The notes beneath the pieces were generated by a model. That model saw only the letters and a program-made list of their open reading frames with translations. It was not told the DNA's origin and made no database searches. Shown piece after piece: positions 45,310 through 54,790 of a stretch of 64,000 nt of DNA (positions are counted from its first letter, which is position 1; every line of letters starts with the position of its first letter). Position numbers and translations under genes: made by a program. Source of the stretch: Prevotella sp. E13-17 (lineage in GTDB: Bacteria > Bacteroidota > Bacteroidia > Bacteroidales > Bacteroidaceae); contig NZ_CP091787.1 of NCBI RefSeq assembly GCF_022024035.1, positions 806,001-870,000 on the forward strand. Reading direction: 5' to 3'.

Positions 45310-47259
45310 TCAGAAGACCACGAAACCACCATTGGGCTGTACGGTGATAGTCAGCTTCCCTTTCTTCTGTGCCTTGTTCGAAATACGCGTGATGGCGGTG
45401 CCTGTGATGTGGCCTTTCTTGTCCGTTTGGTCGTTGAGCAACATGTTGAAACCGGAAATGTTGAGTGTCAGTTTCAAAGGAACTTTTTGGGCGTTGAGAC
45501 CAGCCATGTACCATTTGTCGCCATGACGACGCGCCATGACTACATACTCGCCAGGGTAGCCATCAATGAATCGCGTCTCGTCCCACGTGGTGGGCAACTG
45601 TTTCAGGAAGTCAATCTCATGTTGAGGCAAGTCGTTGAGGTTGTTGGGCTGGATGGCCACACACTGGATGGCGGCCTGGTTGATGAAGCCCGTAGCTATC
45701 TCAAAGCCATCGGTGGTCTGACGCAGGTGGCGGCTCTTGTTGTCGCGACTCATGTATTTGTTCATGATCACACCGCCCCAGTCCATGGCTCCCACGGCAT
45801 TGCGGCAGAAGGGGTGCATGGTCAGCTGGAATGGCTCCTGAGCTGCGTGGTAGTCGGAGAAATAGACATTCTCTGATGCCAGCACGGCTTCACTTGATAC
45901 ATAGTTGGGATACATGCGCTCCCAACCGCGCGGCAGCGTGCAGCCATGGAAGATCACCTGAATGCCATAGCGGTTGGCATCGTAGAGGATGTCCTCGTAG
46001 AGTTTCATGGTCTCCTGCTTGTCGCCGCCAAAGAAGTCCACCTTGATGCCCTTCACGCCAATCTCCTTCAGCCAGCGCATCTCTTTGTCGCGAGCAATGT
46101 TGGTGTCCATGCATCCACGTGGGGTTTGAGGTGCATCGTTCCAGTGACCGTTCGAGTTGTACCACAACATCAGTGCTACTCCCTTTTCTTGAGCATATTT
46201 CGACAAGGCAGGCATGCGGTCACGACCTATCTGCGTGTCCCAGCAACCATCCACCAGACAGTATTCATAGCCCATCTTGGCAGCCAGGTCGATGAACTCA
46301 ATCTGGTCGTCCCAGCAGACGGAGTTGTCTTGCCAGATGAGCCAGCTCCAGGTGTAACGGCCAGCCTTGTAGTCCTCTGAGGGTTCGTAGAGAGGTTCCA
46401 CCACGTCATAGGGAATGGTGGTCTCTACGATGGGTTGCAGTGTTTGTCCCACGGTGATGGTGCGCCATGGTGTAGTGCCGGGTAGCATGAAGCCAGGCTG
46501 TGCCGAGCCGTTGCCGTTGTTCTCCTTGGCATCGGGGAAGGCGATGGAGTAGCCCTTGCCCGCTTCAAAGTCAGAAAGGTGCGAGCCGCAGTATTGACTG
46601 CTGACGCCGGTTTCCGAGATCAGCACCCAGCCGTTTTCCCCCTCATGGAAAAGACATGGGAAGGTGTAGCCCCGACCATATTTCGATTTCACGTTCATGG
46701 GTGCATCTGCCTTGTATTCCTCTTCATAGCTGGGCTTGGTGCGCTCCCATCCGGTAAAGGGACCAATCTGCGGACAGATGAAAGTGGTGGTCTGCTCGGG
46801 CAGCAGGAAGGCTGTAGCTTCCTCCAGAATGAAGGCACACTTCGGGTTGTCGTTCTTCTGACGGGGAATGCAGTAGCGGAAGGCCACATCGTTATCAGAC
46901 ACCGAGAATTGTACCGTGAACTTCTGATGTTTGGCATTCTCCATTTCCACGTCCAGCTGCGTGGCTACATAGTGCATTTGCGACTGCTTCACCTGTCGCA
47001 TCGTGTAGCTTTTATCCACCTGTGTGGTCTTCGTGCTTGTAATAGTCAGTCCTTGTGTGAAGTCAGCGAAGTCGGTCTTCAGTCCCAGTGTCGATGGCTG
47101 CACCATTCGGTTGCCTTCTAATGTGACGGCATAGGTGGCGCGACCATCATGATCGTTGATTTCTACTTGGAGTTTTCCGTTGGGTGAGGTCACTGTTGCT
47201 TCACGTGCCGAAAGCATCATAGGCATCAACAGTGCCATTGTCAGTATGGTTCTTTTCAT
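45310..47259 (-). CDS. Glycoside hydrolase family 97 enzyme
   Basis: GH97 enzymes are exported alpha-glucosidases or alpha-galactosidases with a calcium site. The 649-residue protein has a signal peptide (to LSARE), an N-terminal beta-sandwich (GKLQVEINDHDGRATYAV), a central TIM barrel (VDGCWDTQIGRDR, GIKVDFFGGDKQETM) and a C-terminal beta domain. The KVDF motif resembles the retaining subgroup, where an Asp is the nucleophile (alpha-galactosidase-like), but I cannot settle the mechanism by eye. The ATG at 47259 was chosen; the open frame two codons longer starts with TTG. It follows the PL11 gene by 16 bp, so it probably works on pectin-derived oligosaccharides. Confidence 0.85.
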   Translation of the reverse strand: MKRTILTMALLMPMMLSAREATVTSPNGKLQVEINDHDGRATYAVTLEGNRMVQPSTLGLKTDFADFTQGLTITSTKTTQVDKSYTMRQVKQSQMHYVATQLDVEMENAKHQKFTVQFSVSDNDVAFRYCIPRQKNDNPKCAFILEEATAFLLPEQTTTFICPQIGPFTGWERTKPSYEEEYKADAPMNVKSKYGRGYTFPCLFHEGENGWVLISETGVSSQYCGSHLSDFEAGKGYSIAFPDAKENNGNGSAQPGFMLPGTTPWRTITVGQTLQPIVETTIPYDVVEPLYEPSEDYKAGRYTWSWLIWQDNSVCWDDQIEFIDLAAKMGYEYCLVDGCWDTQIGRDRMPALSKYAQEKGVALMLWYNSNGHWNDAPQTPRGCMDTNIARDKEMRWLKEIGVKGIKVDFFGGDKQETMKLYEDILYDANRYGIQVIFHGCTLPRGWERMYPNYVSSEAVLASENVYFSDYHAAQEPFQLTMHPFCRNAVGAMDWGGVIMNKYMSRDNKSRHLRQTTDGFEIATGFINQAAIQCVAIQPNNLNDLPQHEIDFLKQLPTTWDETRFIDGYPGEYVVMARRHGDKWYMAGLNAQKVPLKLTLNISGFNMLLNDQTDKKGHITGTAITRISNKAQKKGKLTITVQPNGGFVVF

Positions 47260-47275
47260 AGTCAAGTATGGTGTT

Positions 47276-49132
47276 TTATTTTAAGTAATCTTGATTGTCT
47301 GGACCAATATAATAACCTGGTTCCGCAGGTTGGTTGTAGCCTACGTTCTGTGTGGCTACCGAGAGCCGATAGGGAATGTCACTCATCAAGCAGTTGATGC
47401 GATAGTCCGTGGGAATGGTCGTGGTATAGATGCGCAGTTCGCTCGAGTCCTCGCTGCGGGCCATGACTTCCTCGCGCCAGTCGCCCAGGATGTCGGCTGC
47501 CAGACAGGGATTCGACTTGGTGCCGTTGTTGAAACGGATGTCTTCGAAGCGCTTCACGATGTCAATGCTCTTCTTCTCCCAGTTGTATTTAGTCACCGTC
47601 TCGTGATCCAGCAGCTCGCGTAGCAGGTCGCCGTCCCACCAGATGCCGAAGTTGATGCTCAGCCAGCGTCCCTTCTTCATGCCCAGCCTGTTTTGGTGTT
47701 GCGGGTCTTGAGCATCTTTTGCCGTGCCCACCACGTCGCCTTTCATGTTGCGAATGCCGTGGCTGTCGCTGCTCCACAGTTCCCATCCGTAGTTGGTGGG
47801 GTCAATGTCGGCACCCATTGCGCGGCCAACGTCGTTCGGACTCTTGATCTGAAACACCACCTCGCCCGTTTTCGCATCGCGGAAGTCACTACCGTCTTTG
47901 CGATTCTCATGACAGTCCCAGATGTAGAGCTTGTTGGTCTGTGGGTCAGGCACCAGGTGAATGGCGTCGCCGTGGCCCATTCCTGTGTTGTAGAGCCCCT
48001 CGCCATGATGGTCCACGGCCATCGAACCATAGGTTATCTCGTCCCATCCATCACCATCTACGTCGGCAATACGCAGGTTGTGGTTGCCTTGTCCTGCATA
48101 GTCGTTCCATTGGGCATCGTCGGTGTCAAATGTCCATCGGTTTTGCAGCTCGTGGCCGTCCCAATCCCATAGTGCTATCACGCTGCGGGTGTAGTATCCG
48201 CGACAGAAAATGGCGCTGGCTGTGGTATGTCCGAAATAGCCGACACCTGCCAGGTAGCGTTCCGAACGGTTGCCGCGATTATCGCCCCAGGCACTCACTT
48301 TCCCTCTTTCGGGTATGTAGGGCTTCGTGTCCATCACCTTGCCCGTGAGTCCGTTGAACACGCTGATGTACTCCGGGCCGTCCAGAATGCGTCCTCGCAG
48401 TTCGCGGTAGTCCACCGTGGCATCGCCAATCACGTGGCCTTGTCCATCGCATGTGCCATCGGCTGTCTTTACCATCAGCTCTGCTTTTCCATCGCCATCC
48501 AGATCATAGACAATGAACGGTGTGTAGTGGGCACCACTGCGTATGTTCTTGCCCAGGTCTATGCGCCACAACCGTTGTCCATTCAGTCTGTAGCAGTCTA
48601 TCAATGTTGAGCCCGTATAGCCATCGTGCGAGTTGTCGTGTGAGTTTGAAGGATCCCATTTCAGGAATATCTCGTACTGTCCGTCGCCGTCCACATCGCC
48701 CACGCTGGCATCATTGGCTGAATAGGTGAAGGAACGTCCGTCGGGTGTCGTCCCGTCGGCAGGCTTGTCCAGTCTCACGGAGATGTAACCATGCGGAGCT
48801 TCGCTGCGCAGGGTGAACAGACCGTTGGCAGCACCGCCTCGCACCTCGTAAATGTTTATGTTGTCCAGTGGCGTGCTGTCCACAAAGCAGGTGCCACCCT
48901 CGGTCAACGGCTCTTTCGTCAGCAGTTCACCATTCTTATATACATAGAAAGCTTCGTTTTTGCGGTCGCCTTTCAGTGTGCGCCAACTCAGGAAGACACG
49001 ATTGCCGTCGCGTACAGCCACCAAACCTCTGTCCAGACTGTCGGTGCTAAGTTTCTCGTTGTTGTAAGCGCATTGTGCCCCGGCGTTCAGTGCCAGGAGG
49101 ATCGCCATGCAGTTTAGTAGAAAAGTTTTCAT
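47276..49132 (-). CDS. Rhamnogalacturonan lyase (PL11)
   Basis: PL11 enzymes cleave the backbone of rhamnogalacturonan I by beta-elimination. The 618-residue exported protein (MKTFLLNCMAILLALNAGAQ) has the beta-propeller of the family. Repeated calcium-binding DxDGDG loops (VGDVDGDGQYEIF, VYDLDGDGKAELM, IADVDGDGWDEIT) are visible, and the ending GYYIGPDNQ is typical. The downstream GH97 gene lies 16 bp away. No SusC/SusD pair adjoins, so this is a small stand-alone pectin unit rather than a complete PUL. Confidence 0.88.
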   Translation of the reverse strand: MKTFLLNCMAILLALNAGAQCAYNNEKLSTDSLDRGLVAVRDGNRVFLSWRTLKGDRKNEAFYVYKNGELLTKEPLTEGGTCFVDSTPLDNINIYEVRGGAANGLFTLRSEAPHGYISVRLDKPADGTTPDGRSFTYSANDASVGDVDGDGQYEIFLKWDPSNSHDNSHDGYTGSTLIDCYRLNGQRLWRIDLGKNIRSGAHYTPFIVYDLDGDGKAELMVKTADGTCDGQGHVIGDATVDYRELRGRILDGPEYISVFNGLTGKVMDTKPYIPERGKVSAWGDNRGNRSERYLAGVGYFGHTTASAIFCRGYYTRSVIALWDWDGHELQNRWTFDTDDAQWNDYAGQGNHNLRIADVDGDGWDEITYGSMAVDHHGEGLYNTGMGHGDAIHLVPDPQTNKLYIWDCHENRKDGSDFRDAKTGEVVFQIKSPNDVGRAMGADIDPTNYGWELWSSDSHGIRNMKGDVVGTAKDAQDPQHQNRLGMKKGRWLSINFGIWWDGDLLRELLDHETVTKYNWEKKSIDIVKRFEDIRFNNGTKSNPCLAADILGDWREEVMARSEDSSELRIYTTTIPTDYRINCLMSDIPYRLSVATQNVGYNQPAEPGYYIGPDNQDYLK

Positions 49133-49166
49133 CTTGTTTGTAACGTTAGCTTTTAGTTTCCTGCTG

Positions 49167-49174
49167 CAAAGTTA
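49167..49174 (-). promoter_or_regulatory. -7 element upstream of the PL11/GH97 genes
   Basis: TAACTTTG on the minus strand lies about 35 bp before the ATG at 49132. No clear -33 element was seen. Confidence 0.5.
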
Positions 49175-49265
49175 CATTATTATTTTTAAAAGACTGCGAC
49201 TTTCCTGCTTTTTTGTTGTCTGGTGGCGTGCTTTAATGTTTGAAAAAGAATCCTTTAGTTGAGCC

Positions 49266-51635
49266 CTATTGCATTTGGTATATCTGTTGTTCCAGCTCGT
49301 CGAGGTCGATTGGGTCAATGTCTGCGTCGAGGAGCTCACCATTCTGATTAAACAGCTTGTAGGTTGGCCATGTATGCACATTCAAATAGCTCTCAATGGC
49401 TTTCTGTTGTTCATCAGGCAGATTGTAGTGAGCCACGTTTGGTCCATAAACCTGATACTCCTTGATAACATTCTCCCATGATTCCTGTGGACTATGGTTG
49501 GCCAGATAGAGATACTGAATGTTGTGGTCTTTCAGTCTGGCATACTCCTCACTAGAGTGCGATAGTCTCTCCTTGCAAGGGCTACACCAGGTGCCCCAAA
49601 TGTCGAGCAGCACCATCTTTCCTTTATAGGGCTCCAGGATTTTCTTGAGTAATGCTTCGCCCTCTGTGATGCCGGCAAGATGGTCTGCCGATTTCAGTAC
49701 CTGCTTGTCAAATTCTCGATTTTCGATGGTTAGATAGTGCTTGTTGGCCTCCTCAATCAAGGCAGTGCTGTAAGGGTTATTAATGATGGCTGTCATCGAG
49801 TCTAAGACAGTTGGCGTTAGCGATGAATGGTCATGCTCAAAGGTATTTAGTACAGTTCGTGTGAGCCAGACGTTCTTGATAAATGGATCAATACCCATTG
49901 AGTCAAGAAGGTATGACTCTTTTTCCATTTTATGTAGGGTGTACATGCTGTGAAGGAACTTTTGAACCTTTGGTCTGTTCAGAATCTGACTAATATCTCT
50001 GATCAGTGCAGCATTGTCGGCATTGATTTTTTCTACCAGTTTTTTCTTTTCTTCATTGGTTGGAGCAGCATTTATTTTCGCATTTGTCTCGTTAATCCAT
50101 TTACTCCAGCGTGTCAGAAGGGCCTGCTCCTCATCGCTGGATGTAATATCGTTGATATAGTCAGCAATCTGCAAAGAAGTTGGTTTTGAGTGAGCTCTTA
50201 GTATATCATCCAGATAATCGCGCATAAAATAGCTTAGAGAGGAATGCAAAGTGTAGGGATGCTCGAATTTAGTCCAGAAAGTGTCGTGAGCATAGCGGCG
50301 GGCATTGTCGGATAGCATGAAATTACGCATTCTGAAACGTGCCTGCCCGAATGATTGTGCATGATTAGTCAGCATGTTTCCTTTACTGAAAATACGATAG
50401 CGTGAAGACAGGGTAGGGTGATGCTCGCAGAAAGCGTCTAATTGGGCCGTTTGAACCTTTAAGAGACTGTCAACCGATGTCATATACTGCTCGAGCTCTT
50501 CATCGCTAGCGTGTCCTGCTCCTTCTAAACCAATATAAAAGTTGTTGGAATCCCAACAGGGTGGATACTTGATAAGTTCATTTTGTAGCCTACAGTCGTC
50601 GCCCATAAAGTAACGTCGCCCCTCCTTGTAGTCATACAGCAGGAAGTAGGTCTTGCCGGGTTCAAGCATGGTATTAAAATTGCAAAGATTATAGTCGCAT
50701 ACAATCTCCGAACTGTTTAGCAGAGGTATTTTTATTATGAATCGGCCCTTTTCATCCAAGTCGGCATTGACAGTTTCTCCTTTATCGGTATAGATATTCC
50801 TGTGGTAGATGCCAAAGGTGTTCTGGGGTTTCATGAAGTCGGGCATGTCTTTAATCCAGCCTATGAGTGTCACAGTGTCGGTTTTATAGTCTGTATCCAC
50901 AAAGTCGGTTCGCATGTCCTTTGTGGGGTAGTCGGGCATGTAGCGAGAGGTTATCATAGCTAGTTCTTCTTTTTGGTTGCCCATCTGTATGGTGCGTATG
51001 CCTTTCTTGTTCTTTCCAATGCTGACTTTCACTATGTCATTGCCATTCTGCATGACGATGTCAGCCTCGCCAGTCTTTTGGTTCACGCTGCACTGTCTAT
51101 AGTCCCAGAACTTACATTGGTAGATGGCGCAATCATCCAGAAATGCTATTTTCCAGTTGCCCTGTTTGTCGCTCCAATACGAAGGGAAAAGCTGTTTCCA
51201 GCGTTCTTCTGCAGGTTTGATGCCTTTGATCTGATATGTCTCTTGATTGTTGCTGGCGAAAAAGTCGAAAGCCTTTGTACCTTTTGGAAGTGGTGGGAAG
51301 TGGATGGCTAGTTCGTATAGTCCTTTTTCCTTGGTTTCTTTAGGGTCAATCAACACTCTGTAAAAACGTTTTTCGCCCACTTTTAGATAGGTGTCGCCTG
51401 TCAGTTGGAAGGCGTAGTCTGTTTCTGCTTGGCGAAGACGTGCTGTGATGTGTACCATCGTCTCGTCGGTTTTCAATTCTACTTTACTTACGTCGAGGTC
51501 GAGCAGAAAATTACCATTGCCGTAATGGCTTCCATACTCAGTAGAGGGATTATCCCACACCGTTGTTTTAACTTTTGCCCGTCCTGTTAGGGAGAACAGT
51601 AACAGAAGGGCCATGATGACAGCATATTTACTCAT
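49266..51635 (-). CDS. Large exported TlpA-family thioredoxin-like protein
   Basis: The 789-residue protein has a signal peptide (MSKYAVIMALLLLFSLTGRA), about 600 residues of beta-rich and helical sequence of unknown fold, and a C-terminal thioredoxin domain. MVLLDIWGTWCSPCKERL carries the active-site Cys684-x-x-Cys687. TlpA/ResA-like proteins reduce or isomerise disulfides outside the inner membrane. Many Bacteroidetes thioredoxins have DUF4369 or other extensions at the N-terminus; this one is unusually long. It is single-gene, with a -7 element just upstream. Confidence 0.8.
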   Translation of the reverse strand: MSKYAVIMALLLLFSLTGRAKVKTTVWDNPSTEYGSHYGNGNFLLDLDVSKVELKTDETMVHITARLRQAETDYAFQLTGDTYLKVGEKRFYRVLIDPKETKEKGLYELAIHFPPLPKGTKAFDFFASNNQETYQIKGIKPAEERWKQLFPSYWSDKQGNWKIAFLDDCAIYQCKFWDYRQCSVNQKTGEADIVMQNGNDIVKVSIGKNKKGIRTIQMGNQKEELAMITSRYMPDYPTKDMRTDFVDTDYKTDTVTLIGWIKDMPDFMKPQNTFGIYHRNIYTDKGETVNADLDEKGRFIIKIPLLNSSEIVCDYNLCNFNTMLEPGKTYFLLYDYKEGRRYFMGDDCRLQNELIKYPPCWDSNNFYIGLEGAGHASDEELEQYMTSVDSLLKVQTAQLDAFCEHHPTLSSRYRIFSKGNMLTNHAQSFGQARFRMRNFMLSDNARRYAHDTFWTKFEHPYTLHSSLSYFMRDYLDDILRAHSKPTSLQIADYINDITSSDEEQALLTRWSKWINETNAKINAAPTNEEKKKLVEKINADNAALIRDISQILNRPKVQKFLHSMYTLHKMEKESYLLDSMGIDPFIKNVWLTRTVLNTFEHDHSSLTPTVLDSMTAIINNPYSTALIEEANKHYLTIENREFDKQVLKSADHLAGITEGEALLKKILEPYKGKMVLLDIWGTWCSPCKERLSHSSEEYARLKDHNIQYLYLANHSPQESWENVIKEYQVYGPNVAHYNLPDEQQKAIESYLNVHTWPTYKLFNQNGELLDADIDPIDLDELEQQIYQMQ

Positions 51636-51675
51636 TATTTTTTAGGTTTTGGTTGGTAATGTTTTTTTTGTAGTG

Positions 51676-51683
51676 CAAATGTA
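51676..51683 (-). promoter_or_regulatory. -7 element upstream of the TlpA-like gene
   Basis: TACATTTG on the minus strand, about 40 bp before the ATG at 51635. A -33 TTTG is not evident. Confidence 0.45.
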
Positions 51684-51785
51684 GTAATTAAATAATATAT
51701 GGTACGTACATTTATGATTTTATTAGGTTAGTTTAACTATTTTGTACTTCCGTTTCGCTGTCAACGATGTATTTTTGCGTTTTTT

Positions 51786-51817
51786 CTTGTTAGTATTCAA
51801 AATAATTTGTATCTTCG
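51786..51817 (+). promoter_or_regulatory. Near-consensus promoter of the aminopeptidase-family hydrolase
   Basis: CTTG (51786-51789), 20 bp, TATCTTCG (51810-51817) differs from the consensus by one base in each element. The leader to the ATG at 51857 is about 33 nt. Confidence 0.6.
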
Positions 51818-51856
51818 CAACGTCAATCGATTAATTACTAAGCTACTATTAACAAC

Positions 51857-52738
51857 ATGAATCATCGTATTACTGAAGGCTATATGCCGTTTCTGGACTA
51901 TCAGACCTACTATCGCGTTGTGGGCGAGCCATCTGACAAAACACCGCTGTTGCTGCTGCATGGCGGCCCGGGCAGCACACATAATTATTTTGAGATGCTC
52001 GACTGCTTGGCCGACACGGGGCGGCAGGTCATTTCATACGATCAAATAGGCTGTGGCAACTCTTACCTTGACGGACACCCGGAGTTGTGGACTTTGCAGA
52101 CGTGGATGGACGAACTCATGGCTATCCGCGAGTATCTTCATCTGGACGAGGTGCATCTTCTCGGACAGTCGTGGGGCGCCATGCTGGCCATTGCTTATGT
52201 CATTGACCAAAGGCCAAAGGGAGTGAAGTCGCTGATTCTTTCATCGGGCCATGCCTCCAGTTCGCTCTGGGCCAGTGAGCAACATCGACTCATCACCTAT
52301 CTGTCGGAAGCAGATCAAACTGCTATCCGCAACGCTGAGGCTACTGGCGATTGGGATAATCCAGACTACCTGCGTGCCAACGAACACTATTTCGATTGCT
52401 ATGTGACCAGCACCGACGCGCTCTCGCCCGAGTGCCTGACGCGCCCAAAACGTACTGGCAAAGAGGCCTATCTGTATGGGTGGGGCCCCAACGAATATCA
52501 GCCTTTGGGTAGCCTGAAAGACTTTGAATATACGGACAAGTTGAACCAAATCATCCAGCCAACGCTGATCTGTAGTGGTACCCAAGACATCTGCACGCCC
52601 GTCGTAGCAGCCTCGCTCTACGAGCATATCCTCAACAGTCGCTGGCACCTGTTCCGCCGTTCGCGCCACATGTGTTTCGTCGATGCCCACAGAGAGTACT
52701 GTCAGGTGCTGACAGCGTGGCTGGATGAGCAAGATTGA
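51857..52738 (+). CDS. Proline iminopeptidase-family alpha/beta hydrolase
   Basis: The 293-residue cytoplasmic protein is an alpha/beta hydrolase of the S33 family. LLLLHGGPGSTHNYF holds the oxyanion loop, GQSWGAM has the nucleophile Ser105, and SRHMCFVDAHREY probably supplies the catalytic His. Family members release N-terminal Pro or other residues from peptides (tricorn-interacting factor F1-like), or hydrolyse small amides. No signal peptide is visible. It is a single gene. A palindrome array begins about 50 bp after its stop codon, as at the other array locus. Confidence 0.85.
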   Translation: MNHRITEGYMPFLDYQTYYRVVGEPSDKTPLLLLHGGPGSTHNYFEMLDCLADTGRQVISYDQIGCGNSYLDGHPELWTLQTWMDELMAIREYLHLDEVHLLGQSWGAMLAIAYVIDQRPKGVKSLILSSGHASSSLWASEQHRLITYLSEADQTAIRNAEATGDWDNPDYLRANEHYFDCYVTSTDALSPECLTRPKRTGKEAYLYGWGPNEYQPLGSLKDFEYTDKLNQIIQPTLICSGTQDICTPVVAASLYEHILNSRWHLFRRSRHMCFVDAHREYCQVLTAWLDEQD

Positions 52739-52788
52739 CCCTTCGTTTATTAACCTGTTTACCCTCCCAAAGTGCTTGTATTGCATGA

Positions 52789-53008
52789 CTAAAACGGCTG
52801 TTTCGTGTAGCAACAGTGGCGGTGTTGTGATGCAATACGGTAACTATTGGGTTGAATCCAGGGGCTGGAATACCCTAATCCAGGGGCTGGACGATTGCTT
52901 TCCAAGGGCTAGACAGTTGCATTCCAGGGGCTAGAATCCACCAAGCCAGGGGCTGGAACGAGTGTAAAAGCTATGCTGTTGATGTGTAAAAGTGATGCTC
53001 TTCTCCTC
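52789..53008. repeat. 22-bp-period array of short inverted repeats, locus 2
   Basis: Ten 22-bp units run from 52789. The inverted-repeat centres of units 2-10 fall exactly at 52819, 52841, 52863, 52885, 52907, 52929, 52951, 52973 and 52995. The arms differ: CAACA/TGTTG, CAATA/TATTG, then five units of TTCCAG-GGG-CTGGAA type (some with mismatches), then AAAAGC/GCTGTT type. Unit 1 (AAAC-GGCT-GTTT) is half a base off. The TTCYAG core is the counterpart of the core at 14310-14413. I know no element of this kind. Confidence 0.85.
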
Positions 53009-53146
53009 GCAAATGAGAAGAATTAGATGATTATTCAGCCTGAATAAACCATTGAACCAGCTTAAATCACACCTGTCCCTATTTCTGAAGTCACCTATTG
53101 ATAGGATATTGATATCAACGAATTATCTTAATAGAATAGAAAACAT

Positions 53147-53177
53147 TTTGCGTATCATAATTAATTTTGTAATTTTG
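53147..53177 (+). promoter_or_regulatory. Consensus promoter of the GH76 gene
   Basis: TTTG (53147-53150), 19 bp, TAATTTTG (53170-53177). The predicted RNA start near 53184 excludes the longer open frame starting at 53052. Confidence 0.78.
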
Positions 53178-53207
53178 TGCCCTCAATTTATATATATGCT
53201 AAAAACA

Positions 53208-54494
53208 ATGAAACACCTAACATTACTTTTCTTTTGCCTTATGGCATGGAGCCATGTTAATGCCCAAGTGAGCATTACTTACAACAACGAAGCACAGTGG
53301 AAAACCTACGATGACTTTAATGCCGTATTCCTTGACAGTGACGAGTTTATTTATAAAGCAGACACCAAACAGGCACGAGCTGACCACCGCGGCAACGGCT
53401 ATCGCGACAACGACGTCTCGGGATGTGCTGCCGCCATCTGGTGCCAGGCCATCTATTACGATATGGTGGTCAATGCCTATAATCGTGCTAAGGCCGAGGG
53501 TGACAAGGCGCGCATGAAGAAGTACAAGAAACTGCACGATAAAATATATAATGGTGAAAAGTCACACTATGTGAACTTTGATTTCGACAACCCCAGTACG
53601 AATAATGGCTGGTTTGTCTATGACGACATCATGTGGTGGACAGGTGCCTTGGCACGTGCTTATGCAACTTTTGGAAAATCAGAGTATCTGAAATACTCGG
53701 AGATGAGCTTTTGCCGTGTGTGGTATGGTTCTGAAAAAGTAGGCGATGACGGCTCTTATGCCGATCCTGCCCGCTTTGAAGGCAAGGCCGGCGGCGGTAT
53801 GTTCTGGGAATGGCAGCCCATTGACCACGCTCGTCCTCACCAACCGGGTGACTTCCGTTCGGCTTGCATCAACTTCCCAACAGTTATTGCCGCTTGCCAT
53901 CTCTATCAGTTGGTACCAGAGGGGCGCACACCATCTACAGCGGCACGTCCTACGTATCAGACGAAAGCCTGGTATCTGGAAAAAGCTAAGGAAGTGTATG
54001 CATGGGCAGATAAAGTGCTCGTCGATGCCAACGGACGTGTGGCAGATGGTATTCATGGTGGTGCACCAGGTTTCAAAGATCACCTGTACAATCAGGCAAC
54101 CTACATCGGTGCCAGCTGCATGCTCTATCAGTTGACTCAAGATGCCAGCTACCTGACAAAGGCACAGCGCGCTGCCGACTATATCATAGATCACATGTGC
54201 ACCAAATCCATCCTCGACTTTGAAAAAGGTTATGAGCAGGGTGTCTATGCGGCCATCTATGCACAGTATATCAAAATGCTGGTTTATGATTGTGGCTTGG
54301 ATGACGTGGCGAAGCAGAAATACCTGTCACACATTCAGATTAATCTGCAGAGTGCATATGCTAATATGGACAAGACTCGTGGCATCCAGATGGGTAACTT
54401 CGCAAAGAAGACCAGCAAGAACGATGTTGTCGAGAGCTATGGTGCCAGTGGTATGCCAGCCCTCATGCTGATGTTCCCTGCAGAGAAGAAATAA
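53208..54494 (+). CDS. Glycoside hydrolase family 76 (alpha-1,6-mannanase-like)
   Basis: GH76 enzymes cut alpha-1,6-mannan backbones such as fungal cell-wall mannan. The 428-residue exported protein (MKHLTLLFFCLMAWSHVNAQ) folds as an alpha-alpha toroid. YDDIMWWTGALARAY contains the adjacent catalytic aspartates (Asp139, Asp140) of the family. GKAGGGMFWEW and the EKGYEQGVYAAIYAQYI segment fit later helices. It is a single gene with its own promoter and a downstream terminator. ATG 53196 (MLKTMKHL) is an alternative start. No SusC/SusD or GH92 gene is nearby. Confidence 0.85.
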   Translation: MKHLTLLFFCLMAWSHVNAQVSITYNNEAQWKTYDDFNAVFLDSDEFIYKADTKQARADHRGNGYRDNDVSGCAAAIWCQAIYYDMVVNAYNRAKAEGDKARMKKYKKLHDKIYNGEKSHYVNFDFDNPSTNNGWFVYDDIMWWTGALARAYATFGKSEYLKYSEMSFCRVWYGSEKVGDDGSYADPARFEGKAGGGMFWEWQPIDHARPHQPGDFRSACINFPTVIAACHLYQLVPEGRTPSTAARPTYQTKAWYLEKAKEVYAWADKVLVDANGRVADGIHGGAPGFKDHLYNQATYIGASCMLYQLTQDASYLTKAQRAADYIIDHMCTKSILDFEKGYEQGVYAAIYAQYIKMLVYDCGLDDVAKQKYLSHIQINLQSAYANMDKTRGIQMGNFAKKTSKNDVVESYGASGMPALMLMFPAEKK

Positions 54495-54518
54495 TCTTAT
54501 AGCGGTAAGATACAATCT

Positions 54519-54570
54519 GTATAAATAAAATGTGGGACGACCTGATGGTTATCCCACTTTTTATTTATAC
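54519..54570. terminator. Long hairpin terminator after GH76
   Basis: GTATAAATAAAA plus GTGGGA pair with TCCCAC plus TTTTTATTTATAC around a 14-nt loop. The T-rich and A-rich arms allow termination in either direction. The right arm overlaps a -7-like TACCTTTG at 54568. Confidence 0.75.
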
Positions 54571-54703
54571 CTTTGTAGCCGATTATCAGATAATTATATT
54601 GAATGAAATGGGTATCGGGGTGTTTGGTACCTTGCCACACGTCTTTTTCTTGATTATTAACTTCTTTTAAGGGATAGACTGTACTCTTTAACAAAATTAT
54701 ATG

Positions 54704-54711
54704 TATCTTTG
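54704..54711 (+). promoter_or_regulatory. -7 element of the lipase/BspA operon
   Basis: TATCTTTG lies about 80 bp before the ATG at 54791. A -33 TTTG at the normal distance is lacking, so an activator may be needed or the assignment may be wrong. Confidence 0.5.
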
Positions 54712-54790
54712 CAGTCAAAGACTTGTGCTTCTTGTGGCAGGGTGTATTGTGTTTGCCCTGTCTTATATAATTATATAACTAGTAACAAAA

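Noticed and set aside
52789..53008. CRISPR array or simple tandem satellite
   Set aside because: Spacing is 22 bp with 7-8 bp variable parts, no cas genes adjoin, and the units differ too much for a recent tandem duplication.
53052..53207. Longer N-terminus for the GH76 protein
   Set aside because: The consensus promoter at 53147-53177 lies inside this extension, and the signal peptide begins at the later ATG.
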